NCBI GenBank assembly: GCA_035539215.1
Contig: DATLIX010000024.1
Location: 1-64,000, forward strand
From: Dongia_B sp035539215
GTDB taxonomy: Bacteria > Pseudomonadota > Alphaproteobacteria > Dongiales > Dongiaceae
DNA: 64,000 nt
Direction: 5' to 3'
Shown here: piece by piece, positions 25,062 through 33,738 of the stretch
Numbering within the stretch: the first letter of the stretch is position 1
Layout: each line of letters opens with the position of its first letter
Made by a program: the position numbers and the translations under genes
Notes under the pieces: model-generated
What the model was told of the DNA's origin: nothing
Seen by the model: the letters and a program-made list of their open reading frames with translations, nothing else
The model's database searches: none

Positions 25062-25766
25062 TCAACCCGCCTTCGGAAACTCCGAAGGATACATGGCGCG
25101 ACGCGCCTGCGCATCCATCTCGGTCTTGAACGCATGGCTTTTGTCGAGGGCGCGGACCCGGGCCGCGGCCGGCCTGGCGTCGATCTTCTGGAACCAGCGT
25201 TTGAGGTTCGGATAGTCACCCAGCGGGTCGGCCGCGCCATGCATCACGCGCGGCGCGCGATCGATCCAGCCCCAGGCCGACATATCGGCGATGGTGTAGT
25301 CCTTGCCGACGATATAGTCGCGACCGGCGAGATGATCTTCCAGCACCTGATAATGGCGCTCGGCCTCGCGGCGATAGCGGTTGACGACATAGGCCGGCTT
25401 CTCTTCCGCCATCAGCTGGAAGAACACCGCCTGACCGGAGAAAGGCCCCAGGCCGCTGGAAATGAAGAAGAGCCAGGACAGGAGTTCGCCGCGGTCTTCC
25501 GCACCGCCGACGAATTTGCCCGTCTTGTCGCCGAGATAGAGCAGGATGGCGCTGGAATCGAAGACCCGCGTCTCGCGGCCGCCAGGTCCGTCCGTGTCGA
25601 CGATCGCCGGCACCTTGCCGTTGGGATTGATGGCAAGGAAGGCCGGCAGGTGCTGCTCGCCTTTGCGCGTATCGACCGGGATCGCCTGATAGGGAAGGCC
25701 GGATTCCTCCAGGAACAGGGCGACCTTGGCGGGATTGGGGGTCGGGTGGAAATAGAAGCGGATCAC
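25062..25766 (-). CDS. glutathione S-transferase
   Basis: This 234-residue GST has an N-terminal thioredoxin-fold domain (residues 1-85; YFHPTPNPAKVALFLEE, then NPNGKVPAI with the cis-proline, and FDSSAILLYLGDK for glutathione binding). An all-helical C-terminal domain follows (residues about 95-220, with YIVGKDYTIADMSAWGW, the N-capping box). The SSAILLYL and GKVPAI order resembles the Ure2/YfcG-like (Nu) group, which act as disulfide-bond oxidoreductases. The gene is isolated. A C-terminal extension of about 15 charged residues is present. Confidence 0.93.
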   Translation of the reverse strand: MIRFYFHPTPNPAKVALFLEESGLPYQAIPVDTRKGEQHLPAFLAINPNGKVPAIVDTDGPGGRETRVFDSSAILLYLGDKTGKFVGGAEDRGELLSWLFFISSGLGPFSGQAVFFQLMAEEKPAYVVNRYRREAERHYQVLEDHLAGRDYIVGKDYTIADMSAWGWIDRAPRVMHGAADPLGDYPNLKRWFQKIDARPAAARVRALDKSHAFKTEMDAQARRAMYPSEFPKAG

Positions 25767-25971
25767 GGATTCCTCCTGGTTTGTTCAAATAATTGCGGAG
25801 ATGGGGTCAGGCGGCGGTCGATCAGTCGGATGTCCCAGGACCGGCAGCATCTCATTGCGGTCAGGATCGGAATTGACTTGGCATAGGCCACAACCCCCGC
25901 AGACGCAATGACATAGCGCGCTGTCATCGGCCAAGAATCAAGCGAGGAAGGCGGAACGCGGCAGTCGGAAG

Positions 25972-26484
25972 CTACGAGCGGCTGAGCCGCGCCCAGTCGG
26001 CATGCAAGTGGCGATCGGCGGGCTCGATGTGACCGTCTTCCAGCTCGTTGAGGGTCCCATAATCCTCGATCGAGACGCATTGCGCGATGGCGCCATTGAC
26101 CTTCAAGGGAAAGATGCCGACGACGATCTCCCTGCCCTTGGGATTCTCGCCCGCCCAGGGATAGCTCCAGATGCGGGGCCGGCCGGTGCGGCTGGCCTCT
26201 TCGTAAAAATCGAGCAGCGTCCGAACGCTATCGCCATAGTCGCCGGACAGGAATTCATCGAGATAGCGGCCGGTGAGATTGATTCCCGTCACCTCATCGA
26301 TCCGCGTGCCGCTGAGGCGATAGCGCAGGCGAAAGGGCGAGAACTCGAAATCGCAGAGCATCAGATAGGGCAGCAGCCGGGAAAGCTCCTCAATGTTGAA
26401 CAGGTTGCGTTCCGGCGTCTCGCCCCCGGCGAGACCGTGCCAATACTCTGAAAGATGCAGGATATTCTTCGGAATTTGTTGCAT
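25972..26484 (-). CDS. single-domain PAS protein (PAS_5 type)
   Basis: This 170-residue protein matches the PAS_5-type proteins common in Rhodospirillales. It has an N-terminal helix with EYWHGLAGG, the strand LMLCDFEFSPFRLRYRLSGT near residue 45, GRYLDEF near 72 and a C-terminal strand pair REIVVGIFPL near residue 118. No output domain is attached. A second member of the same type is at 37534-38064. Their role is unknown; single-domain PAS proteins could sense a small ligand and bind a partner. The gene has its own AT-rich upstream region. Confidence 0.75.
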   Translation of the reverse strand: MQQIPKNILHLSEYWHGLAGGETPERNLFNIEELSRLLPYLMLCDFEFSPFRLRYRLSGTRIDEVTGINLTGRYLDEFLSGDYGDSVRTLLDFYEEASRTGRPRIWSYPWAGENPKGREIVVGIFPLKVNGAIAQCVSIEDYGTLNELEDGHIEPADRHLHADWARLSRS

Positions 26485-26719
26485 ATTTTCTTATTACCAG
26501 GCCACGTCCGGCGCTTCGCGGTCTCCCCATCTGGACTGCCGGAAGACATAAGATAGCATGCTCTTTGCCGCAAGTGACCAGTGCGCAGGATCACAAGGTT
26601 GAGGGTCCAACTTCCCCGACCGCTGCATTGCCCGGAAGCGTCGCCAAAAGCCGGGCGCCGGCATGGCATCAAGCCAGCGACGGAGCCGAAACGGTCGATT
26701 CCGGGTTCGACCGTGTCGA

Positions 26720-27724
26720 TCAGGGGAAACCCGGCCGCCCGGCCCGGATCAAGGCGGAAAAGTCCGGCGCCTGGTCTGCCCCCCGCGCGGCATCGTTGAT
26801 ATGGGCGCGACGCTTCAATTCCTCGAAGGACAGGCCGTCCCTGATGAGGCGCCCCTGCTCATAGGCATACTCATCGCCCTTCCCGTTCAACAACAACCGC
26901 CAGTTCCAGGCCGGCAGGACGCCTGAGGCTGCCGCGGTATGGATGCGGATATTGGTGGTGCAGTTGCTGGTCAGCGCATTGTAGAAAGCCGGCCGCTCAT
27001 GCAGCTCGTTGACGCTCCTCAGATAGTCAAGGAGGACGGCGCGGGCCGAGGCCGCCGTCGCCGTGGTGCGATAGAGATAAACCTCCTCGCCCGCTCGGTA
27101 GTTGGTGCGCAGGCGGATAATATCGCGCTCATCGGCCAGGATATAGATCAGCTCATATTGCCGGAAGAAGCCGCGGATCGCCGAATAGCTCTCACCCACT
27201 TCCTTGCGCGTCTCGACCGAGATGGCGAGATGCTCGCCATCGGCAAACTGGAAGCTGAGGATCGGATGGGCGATCCAGGGCGAGCCCCAGAAGGTGATGA
27301 AGAGATCGATCGCCTGCAGCTGCGCCAGGCTGTAATGCCGCGTCTCCCAATGCGGCGTGAAATCCGTTTCAGTGCGGTAGTCGATATTGCGGATATTGTG
27401 GATGACAACGTCGTCGTCGCCGATCTCCGCCCAAGCAGTGCGGTCGACATCCGGCTGCCAGCTCCGGATGTCGGACGGCATCAGGGTCAGCCACCAGGCC
27501 AAGACGGCGACGAAGCCGCCGACACCCGCCACCGCCCCGATGCGGAAGCCCGGCGTGATGATAAAGGCGGCGAACAGGATTGCCAGATAGAGGCCGGATC
27601 CGATCGCCTGCCAACCCGGCGGCAAATCGAAGAATAGCGCCGCGATCGCCCAGATATTGGCCACAATCAGAACCAGCCAGAACAGGCCCAGCGCCAGACC
27701 ACGCATCATCCGTACGATCAGCAT
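26720..27724 (-). CDS. DUF4105 (Lnb-like) membrane protein
   Basis: This 334-residue protein starts with three hydrophobic segments at about residues 8-30, 40-60 and 64-84. A periplasmic DUF4105 domain follows from about residue 110 to 290, with TPHWETRHYSL, HPILSFQFADG and the conserved ALTSNCTTN. The cysteine of SNCTTN and an upstream histidine are the proposed active site of this papain-like fold. Related domains occur in lipoprotein intramolecular acyltransferase Lnb, which acts on lipoproteins. An effect on the outer membrane or lipoproteins is therefore possible. It stands directly after (73 bases from) the patatin-like lipoprotein gene in the same orientation. Confidence 0.8.
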   Translation of the reverse strand: MLIVRMMRGLALGLFWLVLIVANIWAIAALFFDLPPGWQAIGSGLYLAILFAAFIITPGFRIGAVAGVGGFVAVLAWWLTLMPSDIRSWQPDVDRTAWAEIGDDDVVIHNIRNIDYRTETDFTPHWETRHYSLAQLQAIDLFITFWGSPWIAHPILSFQFADGEHLAISVETRKEVGESYSAIRGFFRQYELIYILADERDIIRLRTNYRAGEEVYLYRTTATAASARAVLLDYLRSVNELHERPAFYNALTSNCTTNIRIHTAAASGVLPAWNWRLLLNGKGDEYAYEQGRLIRDGLSFEELKRRAHINDAARGADQAPDFSALIRAGRPGFP

Positions 27725-27797
27725 TTTCTACCTGTGGCTTGCATCCCGCCTGGGCTTCACGCAGCCGGCGGGTAAAGCGTATCGGCAAACGCGTGCG

Positions 27798-29027
27798 TCA
27801 TTTCAGCGTGTAGCCGGGCGGGAGATTGCGCCAGGGGATACCCTTGAGCGCCAGCTGTTCACCGTAATTGAATTCGTGATTCATCTCCGCTTTGTCGAAT
27901 TGTTCCGTCGTCAGGGCCTTATAGTCCGCCGGAATCGCGATGAAATTGAACTCCAGTTTGTCGTGGATACTGGAGAGATAGAGCCGCCACAGATCGTTGA
28001 TGCCGGAGACTTTCAGCATGGTGCCGATGGCCCTTAGGCTGATATCGGTCAGCGAGCGTTTCACCGGTTGCGGTGCCGGCGTGACCCAGCCATTGCGGAT
28101 GACATAGAGCCGCTGCACCAGCTTGCCGGTGAAACCGGGATGGGCTGCGGCGATGACACTGGGCAGATCGGCGACGCTGCCGATCGAAAAGGACTGGAAG
28201 AAGACGCCGCCGTCGACATGCATCTCGTCGTAGCGACGGCCGTCCACGGTCACATCCAGCAAGACCGGTGGAAACACCGTCGGAATCGAGGCCGAGGCCA
28301 CCATGATGCGACGGAACAGCTTCAATCGCTCCGGATTTTTGCTGCTGGCAATGGCCCCCATATCCCATATCACCGGTTCCTCGGCATCGAGATTGGTGGT
28401 GGCGACATAGAGACGCCGACCCTTGGCATGTTCGACGGCAACGGCATTCAGCACCTTATCGTCGATATAGCTCGCGACCAGTTCGTGAAGCGGCGCGGAA
28501 TCGGTCACCGCTTCCGCCCAGAACAGTGACAGCAATGAGCGCCGCAAGAAGATATGATTGGCGTCGATTGTCGTATAGGAAAGCTTCAGCGGTTCGTCGT
28601 AGGCGGAGCCGAGAAACGCGAAAGGTGCGATCAGCGCGCCGGTGCTCACTCCCGTCACCACCTTGAACCGCGGCCGCCCGCCCACCTTGCTCCAGCCGTT
28701 CAGCAAACCGGCGCCGAACGCTCCGTCGGAGCCGCCGCCGGAAACCGCGAGATAGTTATAGACATGGGTTCCATCAGCAAGAGTCTCGTAATTTTCCGGC
28801 GTCTCTTTGTCAAAGGCAGCTTCGATCGCCTGACGGATCGGCAAAGGCTCGGTGAGCGGCAGGAAGCGAATGCCCGTATAGCCCGAAACAACGGCCTGTT
28901 GCGCCGAAGCGGTCGGCACCGGCTGGCGCAGCAAGTTGCTGCAGCCAGCCATCGTCAGACATAGGACAGCCGCCATAACGGCCATGACTACGCTATGGCC
29001 GGAGCGAATCCTGAACAGCACCTGCAT
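27798..29027 (-). CDS. patatin-like phospholipase, predicted lipoprotein
   Basis: This is a 409-residue exported patatin. Residues 1-29 form a lipoprotein signal (VLCLTMAGC, lipid-modified Cys29). The oxyanion loop GGGSDGAFGAG is at 97-107, the nucleophile elbow GVSTG has Ser128, and the catalytic aspartate is in HVDGGVF near residue 275, so the Ser-Asp dyad is complete. It should hydrolyse acyl esters of lipids in the periplasm or at the outer membrane. ATG at 29027 is preferred because the lipobox then lies at the normal distance. It probably forms an operon with the DUF4105 gene. Confidence 0.9.
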   Translation of the reverse strand: MQVLFRIRSGHSVVMAVMAAVLCLTMAGCSNLLRQPVPTASAQQAVVSGYTGIRFLPLTEPLPIRQAIEAAFDKETPENYETLADGTHVYNYLAVSGGGSDGAFGAGLLNGWSKVGGRPRFKVVTGVSTGALIAPFAFLGSAYDEPLKLSYTTIDANHIFLRRSLLSLFWAEAVTDSAPLHELVASYIDDKVLNAVAVEHAKGRRLYVATTNLDAEEPVIWDMGAIASSKNPERLKLFRRIMVASASIPTVFPPVLLDVTVDGRRYDEMHVDGGVFFQSFSIGSVADLPSVIAAAHPGFTGKLVQRLYVIRNGWVTPAPQPVKRSLTDISLRAIGTMLKVSGINDLWRLYLSSIHDKLEFNFIAIPADYKALTTEQFDKAEMNHEFNYGEQLALKGIPWRNLPPGYTLK

Positions 29028-29447
29028 TGCCCTCTCCCCGCATTCCGGCGGCGTCCCGGCCCGTGCCCTGGTGTGAAGCCTTGCTTGTTTTCGAGCAGAA
29101 CAATCCAGCAATAACGATACGCATTCGAATCTGCCCGAGATTGATCTGCATCAAGGTCAGTTGCGCATCGCGCAGATCGCGCAAGCCGATCATGGCGCAG
29201 CCTGGTCGCGCCCCCTTGCGCCGCCAAGCCGTTACAATTGTAGCTCGAAAGACCCGGACTGAAACCGCTTCGTCACGGCTCCTCCATAGCTTTCAAACGG
29301 GGACGTTGATTGAACGGAAAGTTGCGTACACGGCCATCGAGTACCTGAACGATGCCGCGCGGGACCGATGCCGCGCGGGACCGCTGAGCGCGGGAGCCGC
29401 TCAACCGTCGGGGCATGGCGTGCCGCAAGTTCTTAAGGGGAAATCAC
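29028..29447. other. intergenic region, 420 bases
   Basis: The space between the divergent patatin and cytochrome genes. I see no supportable gene. It should contain two promoters. A tandem of GCGCGGGACCGATGCC-like repeats occurs near 29356-29385. Confidence 0.4.
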
Positions 29448-30416
29448 ATGCTGAACATCATCAGCCTCGGGATACTGGTCCTGCTCGCAGGCCTGCTGAT
29501 CTGGTGGAGCGTTCGCGCTGCGCAATTCAAAAGCCGTTTCCTCAAATGGTTGAGCGCCGGCCTCGGTGTCCTGGTGGCAATTGTCGTCTCAGCCGCCAGC
29601 GTGCTGGCGGCGATCGGCCTGGTGAAGGCGAATGCCCGCACTGCCCCGGTCCCCGTTCTGGACATTGCCGGGAGCCCCGACCAGGTCCGGCGTGGCCAGG
29701 CGATTTCCGACAGCTTCTGCAGTGCTTGCCACAGCGTGACCGGCACCCTGACCGGCGGGCTCGACATCGGCAAGGACTTCCCGCTGCCGGTCGGCTCCTT
29801 CGTCTCGGCCAATCTGACGCCGGCCGGCCGCTTGAAACATTGGTCGGATGGCGAGATCTTCCGCGCCATCCGTAACGGTGTCGATGCCGACGGCCATTGG
29901 TTGACGCTGATGTCTTACACGAATGCCGGCAAGCTCAGCGACGCGGATATCCTCTCGCTCATCGCCTACCTGCGCAGCCTGCCGGCCGCCGGAGAGGAAA
30001 GCGTCATGCCGGCGGATCAGTTCAATCTGCTGGGTCTGATCATGCTGGGCGCCGGCCTGTTGCCGACGGGCAAGCCGGTCTTTACCGGCACCGTGATCGC
30101 CCCGCCGAAAGGCCCGACCCTGGAATGGGGCGCCTATCTCCTCTCCTATCAAGATTGTCGCGAATGCCATGGCGCCACGCTCACCGGCGGCGTGCCGGGA
30201 CAGATGGCGCCGCTCGGTCCAGACCTCAATCTGGTGAAGCAGTGGAAGCCAGAGGAATTCATCTCCACCTTGCGCACCGGCGTCGATCCCGGCAGCCACA
30301 TCCTCAGCGCGCAGATGCCATGGCGCCCGATCGGCAGGATGGATGACGACGACCTGCATGCCATCTATCAATATCTGACGCATATGCCGGACGATGCGGA
30401 TACGCCGATCAATTGA
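29448..30416 (+). CDS. membrane-anchored dihaem cytochrome c
   Basis: This 322-residue protein has two N-terminal hydrophobic segments (about residues 3-21 and 36-58) and two haem-c sites, CSACH at 91-95 and CRECH at 237-241. Each is followed by a possible axial methionine (TLMSYTNAG and AQMPW). The arrangement resembles the cytochrome subunits that accept electrons from periplasmic dehydrogenases. No dehydrogenase gene is adjacent. ATG at 29448 has AAGGGGAAA upstream; the frame extends upstream without conserved residues. A second c-type cytochrome is at 46841-47740. Confidence 0.9.
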   Translation: MLNIISLGILVLLAGLLIWWSVRAAQFKSRFLKWLSAGLGVLVAIVVSAASVLAAIGLVKANARTAPVPVLDIAGSPDQVRRGQAISDSFCSACHSVTGTLTGGLDIGKDFPLPVGSFVSANLTPAGRLKHWSDGEIFRAIRNGVDADGHWLTLMSYTNAGKLSDADILSLIAYLRSLPAAGEESVMPADQFNLLGLIMLGAGLLPTGKPVFTGTVIAPPKGPTLEWGAYLLSYQDCRECHGATLTGGVPGQMAPLGPDLNLVKQWKPEEFISTLRTGVDPGSHILSAQMPWRPIGRMDDDDLHAIYQYLTHMPDDADTPIN

Positions 30417-30558
30417 CCTGGCGCCGATCGGTGGGGATCGCGATCGGGAACGTTACAGGCGAATATGCGTAGCGCCCGCACCGCCGGTGAGAGACCGCGA
30501 GATCGCGCCGTGTTCAACGAGATGCTGCCGGCGCGTCAGTTCGCCGGCAGCATCCGGC

Positions 30559-31482
30559 CTATTCCGCCGCCTGGGTCGCCGGCTTGGTGACCATCTCGGA
30601 TCGGCGGCCATCGACGCTGACGGGAATCTCCCCGGCAATGGTGACACGGCGCATGGTGCGGTTCTGGCCGTCATAATCGTTGAGCGCATAATGCTGCGTC
30701 GCCTGATTGTCCCAGATCGCGACATCATGCTGACGCCAGTTCCAGCGCACGGTGTTCTCCAGCCGCGTCACATGGTTCTGCAGCAGCTGGAACAGCAGGT
30801 TGGAATCGATGTGATTGTGGCCGACGAAGCGCTGGATGAAATAGCCGAGCACCAGCGACTTCTCGCCGGTCTCGGGGTGGATGCGCACCACCGGATGCTG
30901 GCATTCATAAAGGGCGGAAGCGAAGACCTTTTCGTAATGCGCCTTCTCCGCCGCCGTGCCATGGGAATGCTGTGCGGCATAGTCGAATTTATTGCTGTGC
31001 AGGGCCCAGAGGCTCTCGGCCAGTTCCTTCAGTTGCGGCGAGAGATCGTGGTAGGCGGCCACCGTATTGGCCCAGACGGTATCGCCGCCATAGGCCGGGA
31101 TGGTGACGGCACGCAGGACCGAATAGCGCGGATAGGCATCGACGAAGGTGACATCGGTGTGCCACTGGTCGGCTTTGCCGTTGCCGGCGGCGGCGTCGAG
31201 TTCCAGGATACCCAGGGTGCCGGCCCGTACCTTTTCGGTCGGATGCGGGACGAGATCGCCCAGCAGACGCGCAAAGCCTTCCTGCTGCGTGTCGTCCAAT
31301 TGCATCTGGTCGCGGAAGAAGATGACCCGGTAGGTCAGCAGAGCCTGGCGGACCGCCGCCACTTCCGTGGGCGTCAGATGGCCGCCGATCTTGATGTCGC
31401 GGATTTCGGCGCCGATGCGCCCCGATAGCCGGCGGATGTTAAGCGGTGAAGATGTTGCGCCGATCGCCGAGACATTGCTCAC
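30559..31482 (-). CDS. TauD/TfdA-family 2-oxoglutarate-dependent dioxygenase
   Basis: This 307-residue non-haem iron enzyme has the facial triad His108-x-Asp110 (QWHTDVTF) and distal His264 (ATQHYAL). The 2-oxoglutarate-binding Arg279 (MRRVT) has the TauD-like spacing of 15 residues after His264. GTG at 31482 is the likely start because GGGAGAG stands directly upstream; the frame stays open further but is not conserved. Taurine, alkyl sulfate or aryloxyacetate are typical substrates of the family. The local gene content does not decide between them. It diverges from an SDR gene at 31843, with a 360-base spacer. Confidence 0.9.
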   Translation of the reverse strand: MSNVSAIGATSSPLNIRRLSGRIGAEIRDIKIGGHLTPTEVAAVRQALLTYRVIFFRDQMQLDDTQQEGFARLLGDLVPHPTEKVRAGTLGILELDAAAGNGKADQWHTDVTFVDAYPRYSVLRAVTIPAYGGDTVWANTVAAYHDLSPQLKELAESLWALHSNKFDYAAQHSHGTAAEKAHYEKVFASALYECQHPVVRIHPETGEKSLVLGYFIQRFVGHNHIDSNLLFQLLQNHVTRLENTVRWNWRQHDVAIWDNQATQHYALNDYDGQNRTMRRVTIAGEIPVSVDGRRSEMVTKPATQAAE

Positions 31483-31842
31483 GTTACTCTCCCGATATTG
31501 AAGTCCGTCGCAGGGACATTGCTGCCGACGCCGCTTGCCGCGGCTGTTCCCCTTGATGAAACAGTCAAAGCGCCGGCCGGCTTTTGATTGCCCGCGTCGC
31601 CCGGCGGCGCATTTGATCAAATGACGGCAATTTTGTACCGCATCATGCCTCCCTTGCGGCGGTGGCCGGATCACGGCAAGGTCTACCGGCGTCGAGACGG
31701 GATGACCGCCGTCGAAACGGAGCGACGCGGGCCTCGCGTAAGGCCAGAAGGGCGCGGGCGGGATCGGCGCAATCGAGGCGCCGGCTTAATCCGGCCGCCG
31801 CGCGGCGGCGACCGGGCCTGGCATGGGGAACGGAGAGTTGTG
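31483..31842. other. divergent promoter region, 360 bases
   Basis: The spacer between the TauD-like and SDR genes. Open frames run through it from both sides but lack conserved residues. I could not pick out a clear operator. Confidence 0.4.
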
Positions 31843-32601
31843 ATGCGTTTTGCCGGCAAGCGGATTCTGGTGACGGGCGGCGCGCGGGGAATCGGCGCAG
31901 CCACTGCCCTCGCCTTTCTCGGCGCCGGGGCGCGCGTGGCGATCGGTGCCACCACGCGCAGTTCCTATGACGCCTTTCTCGCCAAACACAGCCACCATGC
32001 GGCCCATATCGTGCCGGCGATCGGCGATATCGGCACCCGGCAGAAGGCCGCCGCCGTGGTCCATCAGGCGGTGACCGAATTGGGCGGCCTCGACGTGCTG
32101 GTCAATGCCGCCGGCGTTTTCGCGGAAGTGGCGGTCGAAGCGGTCGATCAGGCGCATTGGGATCAGACCATCAATACCAATCTCGCCGGCACGTTCTTCT
32201 GCTCCCAGGCCGCCCTGCCGGCGCTCAAAACGAGCAGGGGCAACATCGTCAATATCGCCTCCGATGCCGGGCTGATCGGCTATCCCCTGGGCGCGGTTTA
32301 TTCCGCCTCCAAGGCCGCTGTGGTCAATCTCACCCGCGCCATGGTGCTGGAACTCGCGCAACAGATCCGCATCAATTGCGTCTGCCCGGGCAATGTCGAT
32401 ACCGAGATGATCCATCAGGCTGCGCATGCCAGCGGTGACGCCGCCGGCTATCTCGCCAAGGCCGATGCCCGCTCACCGATGAAGCGGATGGCGCGGCCCG
32501 GCGAGGTCGCGGATGCCATCCTCTATCTGGCCTCCGAACAGGCAAGCTTCGTCAATGGCGCCATCCTGTCGATCGATGGCGGCGGCGTCTGCGGCTTCTA
32601 G
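31843..32601 (+). CDS. short-chain dehydrogenase/reductase
   Basis: This 252-residue classical SDR has the cofactor motif TGGARGIG near residues 11-18, NAAG near residue 90, the catalytic serine in NIASDAG, and YSASK with Tyr and Lys near residues 155-159. The C-terminal half (INCVCPGNVDTEM, then FVNGAILSIDGG) is standard. ATG at 31843 has CGGAGAG upstream. Substrate unknown. Its divergent partner is a TauD-type dioxygenase, so it may oxidise or reduce a product of that enzyme, which is inference only. Confidence 0.93.
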   Translation: MRFAGKRILVTGGARGIGAATALAFLGAGARVAIGATTRSSYDAFLAKHSHHAAHIVPAIGDIGTRQKAAAVVHQAVTELGGLDVLVNAAGVFAEVAVEAVDQAHWDQTINTNLAGTFFCSQAALPALKTSRGNIVNIASDAGLIGYPLGAVYSASKAAVVNLTRAMVLELAQQIRINCVCPGNVDTEMIHQAAHASGDAAGYLAKADARSPMKRMARPGEVADAILYLASEQASFVNGAILSIDGGGVCGF

Positions 32602-32983
32602 CCGGTAGCAGAAGGCCTCTGCACCGCAGTTTCTTCCAAAACTGGATATGCATGCGAACCCTGCCGCCGGAGCCGGATCACTATGGCGCGGCCATCCGCA
32701 CACGCCGCCTCGTTGCTGCCGCCGGGGATAAGATAGCGAGAACTGCCGAAGCATGAACGGCCCGCCCGCGCGACAAGGACCTGGAAGCGGGCGCGCATGG
32801 AAGCGCCTCAGCGGGGTTCATCCACTGCAAAGATGAAATCGCGACCGGCATCATCGATGACTGGCATTCATCGATGACTGTCAGGCCCGGCGGCGCAACG
32901 TGCTCAGGTCAAACAGGTTGTCCTACACGCAAGCCAAATGAAAGCGTGTCGCTTACGCGGCGAAGTAATCGGATCAGCGCGTC
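32602..32983. other. intergenic region, 382 bases
   Basis: I see no supportable gene. It contains a pair of 13-base direct repeats at 32851-32880. Confidence 0.4.
32851..32880. repeat. 13-base direct repeat pair
   Basis: TCATCGATGACTG occurs at 32851-32863 and again at 32868-32880, spaced 17 bases start to start. Function unknown. Confidence 0.5.
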
Positions 32984-33295
32984 TTAATCGACCGAGATCG
33001 GCTCAGGCGAGCTTGACGAACTCAGCTGATACACATCGTCCACATCGATGATCAGGACGCTGGTATCCGCGCGGTTACGGCGTTGCAGGCGATGCAGGAC
33101 GGCGCGCTGAATGATCTGGGTACGGGATTCGTAAAGCTTCACGAGTGCGGCCCGGGAGGAAACATCGTCACGCGCGCCAACCACCAATGCTGCGCGCGTC
33201 ACGCCGCAGAGAACCAGTTGTTCGCCGAAATGGCAGCGGAATCGCATGACATCTTTCTCGACGTCATAAGCCGAGAAGCTATCAAAGGTCACCAT
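32984..33295 (-). CDS. DUF1488-family protein
   Basis: This is a 103-residue protein with the DUF1488 outline: an early YDVEKDVMRFRCHFGEQLVLCGVT segment (tyrosine, aspartate and the FRC-type strand), then helix-rich sequence around FxxxRxxIxxxA (LYESRTQIIQRAV), and a C-terminal strand LIIDVDDV. Members are small, cytosolic and of unknown function, and are common in alpha- and betaproteobacteria. A paralogue follows upstream at 33387-33668, on the same strand, so the two are probably co-transcribed. The last residues SSSSSPEPISVD look like a disordered tail. Confidence 0.65.
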   Translation of the reverse strand: MVTFDSFSAYDVEKDVMRFRCHFGEQLVLCGVTRAALVVGARDDVSSRAALVKLYESRTQIIQRAVLHRLQRRNRADTSVLIIDVDDVYQLSSSSSPEPISVD

Positions 33296-33386
33296 TATTG
33301 TACTTTCAAAGCTGGATTGCGGAATCGCCGCAAGCGACAGGTCTGATGGAAAGCCAGCGCCGGCGTTCCGTCGCTGGATAAGCCGC

Positions 33387-33668
33387 CTATTTTACGGCAA
33401 TCTCTTTGCAGTCGGCAGCGGTCAGCGAATAGGAGCCCCGCTCGTGCCGGGTATAGATACGCTTCGCCATGGCGCATATGCGTTCGCGATTCTGATCGAA
33501 GGCATCGAGCACCGCCGCCTCATTGGGTTGCACCGAGGAATTGGCGCGGCAGAAAATCTCCGCATCGACAAAGAAAGAGATTTCCAAGGCCTCGTCATGA
33601 GCCCAGAACCGCACGCGATTGCGCGTGGAGTCGTAACTGCGAGATTGATTTGGGAAAGTTAGGGACAT
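33387..33668 (-). CDS. DUF1488-family protein, first of a pair
   Basis: This 93-residue protein begins MSLTFPNQSRSYDSTRNRVR, the typical DUF1488 start, followed by FWAHDEALEISFFVDAE and a helix with AFDQNRERICAMAKRIY. Family function is unknown. It lies 91 bases upstream of the second copy on the same strand. The two share only the family pattern, so the duplication is old. AGGGTAA lies upstream of the ATG at 33668. Confidence 0.7.
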   Translation of the reverse strand: MSLTFPNQSRSYDSTRNRVRFWAHDEALEISFFVDAEIFCRANSSVQPNEAAVLDAFDQNRERICAMAKRIYTRHERGSYSLTAADCKEIAVK

Positions 33669-33738
33669 TAATTACCCTAGCATGTTGATAGGTCGGCGTC
33701 CGATTTAATTTGCCGCAAGGACCGGCTTCACCGATCGG

